From contig OX421508.1 of the NCBI GenBank assembly GCA_949126835.1, forward strand, positions 14,400,272-14,464,271: 64,000 bases of DNA, in the 5' to 3' direction. The translations under genes and the position numbers were made by a program. Of this stretch, positions 1 through 11,600 are shown piece by piece (position 1 is the first letter of the stretch; every line of letters starts with the position of its first letter). The notes beneath the pieces were generated by a model. It was not told where the DNA came from. It made no database searches and saw only the letters and a program-made list of their open reading frames with translations. The DNA is from Anisus vortex (taxonomy: Eukaryota > Mollusca > Gastropoda > Planorbidae).

Positions 1-101
1 AAAAAACATGGATGTTGTTTTTAATTATTTATTTAATATTATTGTGTTCAGTTATTATTGTATAACACATTGGTGCACTACACTTGAACACCTGTAGCCT
101 A

Positions 102-2481
102 TTAGTGGAAATGGTGAAATGGTTTCCTGGATGCCAAAATAGCAGACATTTCTGGCTTTAGATTTGATGTCCCTAACATCAACATTGACCTGAGATTATC
201 ATCGGACAAGTTTGTTCTCAAATTGTTCTTCTTGTATTTCATTCTTGAAAATGTTTGTTCACACAGGTATGTTGTTCCAAAGATTGAAATGTAGGCTACC
301 TTGATGCAAACGTTTTGATATTAGGAAAGTTTTTCTTGGGCAAAAACTGGTAAAAACCCATCAGTCCTTCTTTGAACTTATCCCTAAGGAGGTCATTTGT
401 TTGCAACTCAATGACCTCCAGCTGCAGTTCATCTGGGCAAATGGGTTTCGAAACAGTTTCAATTCTTGTGCCTTTGAATAAAAAATCAGAAAAACGCTCC
501 TGAAACTGCAGCTTGAGGTCTTTGATGATCTCGCATGCAAATGACGTGGGGAACTCAGCTTTGGCTTCAGCCATGAATAACTTGTACTGCTGAAAGTGCG
601 TCAAGTTGTTGGCCTGTACTTGTTCCAAAGACAAGACAAGTTTGGATCTGAAGGGCCTTTACGTGCGTGTATAGCTCATAAACTAGATTTTTCTCTCCTT
701 TTAGATTTAGGTTCAGAAAATTTAAATGACTGGTTATGTCTGCAAAAGCCAATTTCCATACCCACTTCATCAGACAGTTATGGCTGTGGCTTGCTTTTAC
801 TTTCCAGGAACTCACCTACTTCCTTTCTTAATTTAAATATTCTGCTCAGAACTTTCTCACAACTTAGCCATCTTAATTAATGCTGTGTAATATGGTAAAT
901 CTTCCGATTCTGTGTCTGTATCATTCATTTTTCATTACACATCTGCTTCACTTGTCCAGCCAAGCCTTTCTTTATGCCACTCATGTTCTTTCCTCTATCA
1001 ACAGTCAGACAACTGCTATGAACCGTCACTATGGCTCTATACTGTCACTATGATGACTATTATTACGACTCGTTAAATCGGATTCAATGAATATAGTTGT
1101 ATCTTTATTAGAAGTCTCTAGATTCTGCTAATCTGTAGCCCAAGCTAGGGGTTCCTTGACTGACAGGTCTATGCAGTAATGTAGTTATATTCGGTATAAT
1201 TATCTTCAACACCTTTCTCAACAATGATAGATCAAACAACTCCAGTTGTTGAATAAACAATTTTATTTAAATTGTAGACTCAATATAAACTTTAAATAAA
1301 TGCATCAACTGATGGCAACATAAGTGTTTCATTAAATGGCATAAAATATACAAGTATCAATATAGCGACTTCACTCTACAAACTTTCAAACTGAACTAAC
1401 TTTAAGGAGGTAGGGACTTTACAAAGAATCAAACTATTATCGAAGATTCTACAGGGTCCTAATACGCATTTCAAATCACGGCTCTTAATAGGATACTGCG
1501 ATCCAGAATCTAATCTTCAATTTCCACGGGGTTGGACGAATTATTGTATTTAAACTGCCCTCAGAGCAGAAAGGTCAAACCTTGGACTCTAATACGCACT
1601 TGTTAAGAGGTCAATGCCTTATTATGTCATTCCTCTATGACGAATATCCGTAACACAACTGAGGTTACTCCAGTCCAAGTTATAACCAGTAAATGCTTTT
1701 TTCAACTCATTGAATTTATCCTCTTCGGTAACAGTGTCATACATGTTGTGTCTCTATCCACATCTCTAATGAACACATGCATTTGAGAGGTGGAACAGCT
1801 GTCCAGCGATTCATCCATAAAAATTGAAAAATGGCGAAACTTGCTTGCATTCTTCGCTATTTGTTTCACAATGTTTTCATCCATATCTGCAACACGGCGG
1901 GCAATGGTATTTGCACCCAAAGCTACACTTTTAAATTGCTTTGACTTTTCTTGGCAAAGTTCCTCAGCCACCCCCAACAAACACTACTTCACCATCTGTA
2001 AACGGTTTGCCACTTTTAGCCAGGACGTAAACAACTTTATAACTGGCCTAATTAAAGATTCGTTTTCATTTAATGATATACTAAATAATGTCCTCTGAGA
2101 TGTGAGTTGATTTTGTAATAAAGCAAATTTTTCTGCCCGAAATTCACACTCCAAATGTGCATATTTCTCCTGACGTTTGCTTTGATGATGACGGCTCAGG
2201 TTGTATTCTTTCACCACAGCCACAGTTTCGTTGCAAATCACACACAATGCTTGCTTTCTCGCCGGATCTGCTGAACTTGGCAGGATACAGTTAAAATTCC
2301 GTATTTTTTTCAGTAGATCAAAAGGACTCCACGGGCCGCATGAGAGGGCCTCGCGGGCAGTAGTTTGAAGGCCTCTGGTGTACACTATGCGCATGTTACA
2401 TGTTTGTATCAATGAGTATAATTTATTATTCATTATAGTCGTATCAACAGGATAAATGTGAATGAGTGAGAGATTAGCCAT
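102..2481 (-). mobile_element. degraded hAT transposase, GTF2IRD2/ZBED-like
   Basis: Reading the minus strand from 2481, the first frame has a BED-like zinc-binding block (CVICNETVAVVKEYNLSRHH). Then come ELCQEKSKQFKSVALGANT and FSIFMDESLD, a catalytic-core-like Asp region. Further on are NLSCVTD and GKNMSGIKKGL, and at the end the hAT dimerisation region with TYLCEQTFSRMK, ending at TAA 102-104. Family knowledge: this order is that of GTF2IRD2/FAM200-type domesticated and free hAT transposases. The reading frame is broken by frameshifts, internal stops and an insertion at about 1016-1652. It is a dead element, not a host gene. Confidence 0.8.
1016..1652. mobile_element. unidentified insertion inside the hAT remnant
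   Basis: The hAT reading frame stops around CVT (right side) and resumes at TVDRGKN (left side). The break is flanked by imperfect direct copies of a target sequence ending ACAACTG (about 1009-1015 and 1658-1664). The inserted 0.64 kb is AT-rich without an ORF. Its class is not recognised; a SINE, LINE fragment or solo LTR is possible. Confidence 0.45.
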
Positions 2482-2526
2482 TGGTACATGTATTTATAAA
2501 TCCTTCCGACCATTTTAAATTTGTAG

Positions 2527-2698
2527 GTGACAGTGGAACTTTTGGTGAGATTTCTTCATTACATCAATTTATTTGAAGAGGTCCTGGAGGCTCAACTGCA
2601 GGCATTAGGAATAGATGATCCTGACCCTGACTATGACGATCCTGATGAACCTCCTACAAGTATTCAAATTGGATTGTTCATAGCAGAAATCCTTTATG
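2527..2698 (+). CDS. STRA6-like exon a (first exon visible)
   Basis: The acceptor is TTTGTAG before 2527 and the donor is G|GTGAGT at 2699. The frame starts at phase 0 and ends at phase 1, coding 57 residues. They begin VTVELLVRFLHYINLFEE, followed by an acidic Asp/Pro loop (DDPDPDYDDPDEPP) and the start of a hydrophobic helix (IGLFIAEILYG). The acidic stretch looks like an extramembrane loop. Earlier exons are not visible in 1-2526, which is filled by a hAT remnant. Confidence 0.85.
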
Positions 2699-5600
2699 GT
2701 GAGTAGATGGAGGTTAAAGGTCATAAGTGAAGATTTGACTACACAAAACAAAGTTAGGTGGAAACATGTTTTAAAAAAATTTAAAAAATAATCTAGACCA
2801 ACATTTCGATAAATGGCTTTAGGAGCAAGACTTTACAAATCTGAAGTGTCAAGACCCACCCATTGGTTGACTCTGGGTCCAAACCCTAACCTATATAGGA
2901 GTTTTGTCTCATGAAAATCCCACCCATGGGATCTCCTTGTGCCAAGACCTATCCATTGACTAACCTTTGTTGCCGAACTATTCATTAATTTAACAGACGG
3001 CTGCCACATTCTAAGCAACTCCTTAATTTAAATGTTCTTACATTACAAGTCATAGTTTATTCAAAACATAAATTTACTATCTCAATAAAATAAAAATCAT
3101 TATAGATAGGCGTAATTTTTATACATAATTCAAACTGTGATGAAAGCAATAGTAAAATAAAATATTTACCGGCGGTGGTTGTACCGAATTGTTCATAGGG
3201 CAGGTGAAGCAGTGTTCAACAGTTACTGTGGCCGTGGGATACTAGAAAATGTGTGGCCAGCACAATGCACAGCCACCATTACTTTACCACAACTAATGAC
3301 AGGTACCTACCAGAGCTGGATAGACTCAGGGACACCCTCGAGTCCAGGGAAAAAATTATAGCCTTCACCAGGAATCGAACCCAGGACCTTATCCACCGTG
3401 CCCATAATGAAAGCAATAAACATCAATCAATCCTTTCAATTCTAAATAGTTTTTTGTTTCATAGAAACAGTCACAATAATTTGAGATACAATTTGTTTAC
3501 ATCATATACAGCTATGTTGTTTGAGTACATATACAGCTATGTTGTTTGAGTACATATACAGCTATGTTGTTTGAGTACATATACAGCTATGTTGTTTGAG
3601 TACATCATATACAGCTATGTTGTTTGAGTACATATAAAGCTATGTTGTTTGAATACATATACAGCTATGTTGTTTGAGTACATATACAGCTATGTTGTTT
3701 GAGTACATATACAGCTATGTTGTTTGAATACATATACAGCTATGTTGTTTGAGTACATCATATACAGCTATGTTGTTTGAGTACATATAAAGCTATGTTG
3801 TTTGAGTACATATACAGCTATGTTGTTTGAATACATATACAGCTATGTTGTTTGAGTACATATACAGCTATGTTGTTTGAGTACATCATATACAGCTATG
3901 TTGTTTGAGTACATATACAGCTATGTTGTTTGAGTACATATACAGCTATGTTGTTTGAGTACATATACAGCTATGTTGTTTGAGTACATATACAGCTATG
4001 TTGTTTGAGTACATATACAGCTATGTTGTTTGAGTACATATACAGCTATGTTGTTTGAGTACATATACAGCTATGTTGTTTAACTTTATTATTGTTTGGT
4101 ACAATAGTTAACCTTGTTTTGTCTTTAGGTAGCATGATTGCTGCTGTTCTTGCAGCTTGTTTAACAACATTTATAAACATCTTACATATGCTGTCATCAT
4201 TCAGGTAAAAGAATTGTTTCAACTTTTTAGACAGATAGGCCTATAGTTGTGTTTTATACTAAATCTTTATACATTTCAATGTTTCTATAACCATAAACCT
4301 TTTCTTTTTTTTTTGTTGTTTACTTACTATACATTTTACTTGCAATGTGTAAGGATGTGGCTACTTTATAATTTCAACTTTTTTTTTTTCTTTAAGGACC
4401 AATTTAATGGCACTTTACAGAGGAGATTGTAGCAATATTCCATCTCCATCAACCAAAAAGGCTACTGCTTTGTGTGTAAGTTGATACACGTTTGAGATAT
4501 AGGCTTTAGGCTATGGAGCAAGACATTTTGATTAGGTATTTTGATGATGGCTATGGCTTAACTGAGAGCCAGAATTCCATACAAAGTGATGATACTTTTG
4601 CCTTCAGTGCCTTCAATTAACAGGGTGCTGTCCTATCTGCTCGCTTGGTTATGTGCAGGTCTAAAAGAGACTCGGTAACTGCCCTTCTACGCTCGCTCCA
4701 CTGGCTCCCAGTGAAAGCCAGAATTGAGTATAAAGTGGCGCTACTTTGCCATCAGTGCATTTTTAACAACAAGTTTCCGTCCTATCTCAAGGCACTAATC
4801 ACACCTTATGTCCCGCAAAGAACACTTCGTTCTGCAAACTCATCGCTTCTGACCGTTGGCCTTAGAGCCTTCTCAGTATCCGGTCCGAAGGTGTGGAATC
4901 AACTTCCCATTCAACTGAGGCGAACAAGCTGTTACTTTCAAACAGAACTTAAAAACTCATTATTTCAATATTTACCTTAGATAACATTTAACATGCTTTA
5001 GAAACTTACTGTCTTATTTATGGGTTGGGTCGGTAAATACTACATTTATTAAAATTTGTTTTGTCTTTTTAAATCATCAATTTAGCTCTGTCACCTGGCC
5101 TAGGGAAATATCCGTATTCTTAGTTGTATGTTAAACGCGCTCTGAGCTTACATTAAGTTTGTTGGCAGCGCTATACAAATATTATTATTATTATTATTAT
5201 TATCTCAAGGAACTAAGCAAACCCTATGTTCCACCAAAGACTATAATATAGCCTACATGGACCGCTTGCTTTAGTTTTTTATGCTATTATCTTCTGTTTT
5301 TTGCAATTCCCGATTCTAAATGAAGTAATTTTAATACAAGTTCCGTTTTATTAAATCGCATTTTTTTTCTACTTTAAATGAATACTTGTAGGCCTATTAA
5401 TATAATTAATTCTATTATCATTGACTATAATAAGATGGACCGCTTGCTCTATTTTTAGAGCTTATGTTCTTTTTCCGTGTGCACACAACACTGATCTATA
5501 AATGTTTCCGCTCTGTACTACTTTCGATTTTAATTTTTCATTGAGAAAACCAAAGCGATTCAATAAAACGGAAGTGCAAAGTATATTACTAATCGGGATA

Positions 5601-8600
5601 TCAGTGTTTCGAGTCATCATATAGCAGAAATACTAAAGCAAGCGGTCCATGTATATTATAGTCTATGGTTCCACAAAGAACACTTCTTTCTGCTGACTCC
5701 TCGCTTCTGGAGGTGACCCATATATCTCTGACAACTGTTGGCCTGAGAGCCTTATCAATATCTGGCCCAAAAGTATGAAATCTACTTCCCAATGCAGCTC
5801 AGACAAACAAGTTTTATCATCACAATAAAAAAACAACTTGGAAACACTTTATTGTAATATTTACCTTTGTTAATCCCTTTTTTAGACCTCTACTCAGACT
5901 ACTGTTTTACTGTTATATTAAAGTAAAGTATCCCGTCGGACCAAATTGATCCGTGGGGCATGGTAGCCGAGCGGCAGCGCGTTCGACTGGCCATCCAAGG
6001 GTCCTTGTTTCGAATCCTGAAGCAGGCTAGGATTTTTTCCCAGGATTTGAGGGTGTCCCTGAGTCTACCCAGCTCTGATGGGTATCTGACCTTAGTTGGG
6101 GTAAAGTAAAGGCGGCTGTGCATAGTGCTGGCCACACAATCACCTAGTATGCCATGGCCACGGTCTGGTGAACGCTGCTTCACCGGCCCTATGAATCACT
6201 GTTATATTAGGTAAGTTAATACATTTATTTAGTTTGTCGTATATTTGTACAGTTTTTAATGATTAATTAGCTTTATATTTTTTAGCCTAGAGAATTGTAT
6301 CTGTTCACTTAGTAGTTTGAGCTCAATGTTAAAAGCGCTCTGAGCTTGCATTATGTTTTTTGCCAGCTCTATACAAATTTTAATAGAATTATTATTACTA
6401 TAACCTTTCATTGGTCTAGATTACTATTGACTCTTGACACAGAATATTAGGGTTAGTGATATATCCTATTCTTGCATTTTAATAATAGTAATAAGAGTTC
6501 TAAACAGTGTTAAGAGGTTGATTTTCCTGGTTTGTTCAAGCAACCCAGTCCTTGTACTATTGTCTATAAAAAAAAGAAAATAAATGATATTGTCCTTGCA
6601 TATGGAAAAAGAATTATTGTTTTTATCTTTCTGCGTTCCGGAACAATTTATTCATGTGTTGTAGATCTATTTCTTCGTAAGAATTAAATGTATTACTAAA
6701 AGCTGAATCTTTTTTTTTAACCGGATTACAACCTAGGTTAAATATCGTTTGAAAAATTAGTAAATAAATAATTGCTTTCATCAAGGATTAGGAATTATTT
6801 AATGTTGATTAGGTCAAGTTTTTTGCCACTATAATAAGTATAGCGTATTTACAATTAGTAATAAATGTCTTTACTAAGTACAAAGATATAAATGTTTATT
6901 TGATATACACTGTGGCCTGCGTTTAGTTCACCGGACTGTCAACTGACACGTAATGGGTTCTATCCCTGCCGTGGACCGATCCCTGCTGCCCTGCAGGAGT
7001 TTTGGGCCTGTGGACGTAATAATCTTCTATCTAGAACATTGGTTCTCAAACTTTTCCGGTTCACCGCCCCCTTTTAATTTTATTTTCCGGTTCACCGCCC
7101 CCTTTTAATTTTATTTTCCGGTTCACCGCCCCCTTTTAATTTTATTTTCCGGTTCACCGCCCCCTTTTAATTTTATTTTCCGGTTCACCGCCCCCTTTTA
7201 ATTTTATTTTCCGGTTCACCGCCCCCTTTTAATTTTATTTTCCGGTTCACCGCCCCCTTTTAATTTTATTTTCCGGTTCAACGCCCCCTTTTAATTTTAT
7301 TTTCCGGTTCACCGCCCCCTTTTAATTTTATTTTCCGCTCATCGCCCCATCCACCCCCAAACTTTAGCGCCCACTCCCCCCACACCTCTGGACGTTAAAG
7401 GGTCAATATTTTTTTTAGGCCGACTAGATTTGTATCCTTATTTATTATCATTAAAACAGTGTCAATTCTAGGGCGCGATCGCGCGAGATTTTCGCGTTTT
7501 TTTGGACCTGATCGCAAAAAAAGAATTCCAGTGCGACCCTCTGATCGCGTTTTCCGTAAGGAGCTCGCATAATTAACAAACCAGTGCGAGTCTTCAAAAA
7601 TCAGTTTTCAAAAGGAGCTCACCAAAAATTATCCGAAAATGTCCGAAAAATATGTTTAATTGTTGTTACTGTCCGATACGGTAACTACTTTTACCTAGTC
7701 TAGTATTCCCGAATGTTTCGTTCCTATCTTTAATCGGTAAAATACGTTTACGTTTTCTTAACGGCGCTTTAAAAAATCCCACCGAAAATGTCCAAAAAAT
7801 ACGGTAAATGGCCTTTACGGTCCGATGCGGTAGTTGGTATTAGTAATACTATTACCGTATATTTCCTACTTTCTTTTATTGTCGGAATCTTTTCCGTTTT
7901 CTGTATAAGTTACACAGCGCGCGATGTTTGACATCCTTAACATGAGTTTCTAAATGAATTTTTTTTAATCAGCCTGCTAAAAATAAAAACACTAGAGTCT
8001 ATTATTTGCACAAGATCCCTCTGTTCCAATTATCAACGACGTTGTAGCTCTACCAGTTTTACTGGGCCTAAGCGGTGTAGGCCTACGTAAGTAAAATGCT
8101 GTTGATTAAATAAAAAAAACTAAAGCTCGTCATCCAGCACACACACACACAAAACTTTAACAAGCAAGGTTTCTAAAATATCAAGCGAAAATCGGGAATC
8201 CGATCTTGATAAACGTTGGCACTTAGACTAGTAGAGAAGCAACAACCTGGGTTTTCTTATTGACGCTGAACGTTCCGACAGACCTATTAAACCATGAGTG
8301 TGCAACATTTTTCTGCTTTGGGCCGCATATGAAATTTTATACAACAAGACGGGCCACACAGTCTGAAAATGTACTTGCATTATCAATGCAATGAATTAAA
8401 AAGTGCCGTTAGAAATATTTCCCATGCAGGCCGAGAGTTTTGTAGATGACGCGTGTCAATAAAAAGACACGAATATTGCTCTGGCTCTGGCAAAAATAAG
8501 ACATATTCTCCTATTTCAGTAAAAGTTTTTTTTTATCTAGGCCTACTGCTTTGTCACCACTAATACAAATACTTCTGTTGTGAAGGCTGAGGCTATGTTA

Positions 8601-11600
8601 GGGTATCAGCTTATTACAAATGATTACTACTTTATTACTTCTTTGTGCAGCACATAGTTTACTTCTGACTTTATAGAAATGTTTCTAGAGTCAACCATAA
8701 CTACATTTCACTGTAGCAAATCAATCTAACCTTATCTGTTTTTATAGTGTAAAATAGTCCCGCTACCAAAGGATGAAACAGTTACATTTACAATTTCTAC
8801 AGATGGTAGCAATGATATTGGATCATTTCCGAAATTTCCCTTAGCTACTAAAACTGTAGTACAATAACAAGAGATGTATTACTCTGTTATAGCAAAATTT
8901 GTTAGTTATAAAGCTTTAGACATTTCTACAACTTCAAAAGTAGCTATTGATAGTATTGATACCACATGGAGAGAACTGGTGATGAAGGATAAAGGACTAG
9001 TTCTTATTAAATATCTGTCCAAGGTCATGCTTATATTAGCCACCATTCCATTCAGCTCAGACCACTGTGAAAGAGAAAGACTGACCAAAGAGCTTCTTAA
9101 GGAAACATTGGAAGCACTTCCCAAGCACCTGGTCCTTGCAGAGTTGGCCCTCATTCTTCCTCTCCAAACTGCTGACTGTGAGAGGGGCTTCAGTGCCCAA
9201 AATGCGATCATCACTTCAAAAAGGAACAGGCTGGGGGAAGAGAGCCTGAATACCCTTATGACTCTTAAGTGTGAGGGAAACCTGCAAGATGAAAACCTCC
9301 TGGAAAAATCCTTCTCTCTCTGGAGAGAAAGAAAGCAAAGGCAAATTTTCCAGAAAAACTAAACCCCAGCCACCCATGTGTATGCAGTTTTTATTGTTTT
9401 AAACTAAGGTATATACCATAATATTACATAATTGCGTTCTTTTTCGTGAAAAAAAAAATACAACCTACTCTCCTGTAAAATGATGCTCTCCTTTTTTTGG
9501 TTGGAGGGAGATCCTGATCTCCTTTTTCTGAAATCCTAGAATTGACACTGTTAAAAGAACTGAAAAGGAAACATATTGTAAGAAATTATAGATCAACAAA
9601 TTATCTAAGCAAGAGGCAATTAGTCAGTAATTTTTGTTATATTACAAAACAGAATTTGTTTGGTATCACTATTGAATCAAATAAATGTGGAACGATTCTT
9701 TAATTAAAGGGAGATAATTAACCAGTTTCATTTGAGCTATTATTTCTAATGTTTTTTTTTTTTTTCTTTTATAAAAGAATAAATATGGCTTACAATTTAT
9801 AACTTTGAAATGATCAAACTGTAAAAAGTATTCGAAAATTACATAACGCACTTCAGGACATCGCAGTTAAACTGAGATCAAAATATCATTAATAATAGCA
9901 AATGTTTGGGCGACAGGGATCGGTCGGCGGAAGGGATGGATCGCGTGTCGTGTCGTTTGACAGTGCGGTGAACTAACCATATAAAGAGCCGGCCGCACAC
10001 CATAGGCCTACTCGTCTAATAGTGACCCCTATACGTTGAAAAAGTACTTGCGATTCATATCTCTTATTAGTATAATAATATGTATGCCTACTGTTGGGGG
10101 ATATCAGATATTTAGCATCACTTGCGTTTACATCACATTTGATCCAAAAACTAATCAATTAAAATAGCTGAGGTGTTCAAATTATATCAGATTCGTTTGT
10201 ACCGCCCACTTGCTCTTCACCGCCCCCCAATCGCCCCTGGGAATGTCAGCGCCCCCTAAAGCTTCGCCCCCGTTGAGAACCTATGGTCTAGACTCTAGAC
10301 TAACTACCTTTGACTGCCTTGCTGCAGCGATATAGAGTATGTAGGTCTAGACTCTATGTAAGGGGTGGTAGGAAGATGGAAGGTCCTAGTCTGTGCAACT
10401 TCGGAAAACCCAAAGTGACCCTAAGGTCTAAGGCTAAAGCTAACTAAATTAAGACCTAAAAAGCTAAACACAACACAAACAATATACATTAAGCACGACA
10501 CAAGAACAACACCAGAAACCACACAACTAAAAGAGTACTATAGATCAATTCATACGAGCTTTATTACATTATATCATATATATATATCATCCTATCAAAA
10601 CATCTACCTAGACTATTCACTATTCTATCAACTGCCTGCTAACAACTGCTAATCGAATCTAACCACAAAATATATAAAACTAAATCTAAATCAAACAAAA
10701 TAGATCATCTAAAATCAGACAAAAACAGAGAACTAAAATATCCCAGTTAGAAGACACACTAACAGAGAAAAAGCAAATAAATATATATTAGTAATATTAG
10801 CAATGGACATATATTCATTATGGTAATGTATTAAACATTATAAAAAAAGGATTATATCAACCCACATGGTACGGTAAATAAATAACAAGCTAGCCAAAAC
10901 AAGTAATAAATAATACTAATTACTACTGACATACCCGGTACAAATTATTACAAATTCAAAGATTATAATAAAACCACTGTATAAAATAAACCATAAATAA
11001 ACTTAATATTATAGAAACACTAATTTTAAGCTGAGACATATACTCACAAAGTTTACAAAGCAGCGACGCCCCAAGCACATAGCAAGAGGTTTAGCACAAA
11101 GCCTGATACCGTCCCACTAGTTTTTAAATATCAATTCAAAAAAGGCGGACTCCATCCCTGACCGAAACACTCACATCCTCATACACACATAAAAATAGTA
11201 CCAAACATGGTAATAAAAAAACAATAACAACAAATTAAACATGTTAAATGAAATTGAAATAAAATATTTATAAAAGTATAAAATAAAAATAGTGAAATAA
11301 AGAATTAGGACTATTTAAGTTTTAGGTACGGGTATTTACATAAATAAACATTTTGCCCAAGAATATTTTAGGACTATCTTTCCCCACAGGGAGACAACTC
11401 ATAAAAAACACTAAAAACCCAGAAGTCTTTGTAAGAATACCACTAGGTTTTCCAAACCCAAAAAGTACAAAAATGCGAATAAAAACATTGAAAGAAAATA
11501 TAATATAATAACATAACAAAAATTAGATAACATAAAAAAATTTAACCCTCCAGGTTACATCTAGACTAACTAGCTTTGACTGCCTTACTGCAGCGATATA

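Larger units (their letters stand above)
5203..6412 (+). mobile_element. second L2-like LINE tail, interrupted by a MITE and a SINE
   Basis: Pieces 5203-5237, 5667-5920 and 6210-6412 together repeat the 4780-5202 copy: CTCAAGGAACTAAGC, CCACAAAGAACACTTCTTTC, GTTGGCCTGAGAGCCTTATC and a 3' end with GCTCTATACAAATTTTAAT. It abuts the ATT tail of the first copy. It is older than the two inserts it carries. Confidence 0.75.
7457..9550 (+). mobile_element. nested hAT element with ZNF862-like transposase remnant
   Basis: Perfect 16-bp terminal inverted repeats: CAGTGTCAATTCTAGG at 7457-7472 and its complement at 9535-9550. The direct repeat TTAAAA flanks both ends (7451-7456, 9551-9556), shorter than the 8 bp expected for hAT. 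Inside, coding remnants run on the + strand from about 8748. Confidence 0.8.
7037..10285. mobile_element. hAT-like element, outer (CATTGGTTCTCAAAC ends)
   Basis: The left end CATTGGTTCTCAAAC at 7037 and right end GTTGAGAACCTATG at 10272-10285 are inverted repeats. Inside each lies CCGCCCCC-rich subterminal sequence. The left subterminal motif has become a 31-bp tandem array. The element carries a second, complete hAT element at 7457-9550 and no ORF of its own that I can see. Left flank ATCTAGAA, immediate right flank GTCTAGAC (6 of 8 identical). Confidence 0.65.

Noticed and set aside
102..2481. Possible host gene GTF2IRD2/ZBED-like
   Set aside because: The frame has stops, frameshifts and a 0.64-kb insertion; it is a transposon remnant.
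5951..6018. Possible tRNA gene
   Set aside because: The A and B boxes are good, but the sequence does not fold into a full tRNA acceptor stem, and it is continuous with a SINE body flanked by target duplications.
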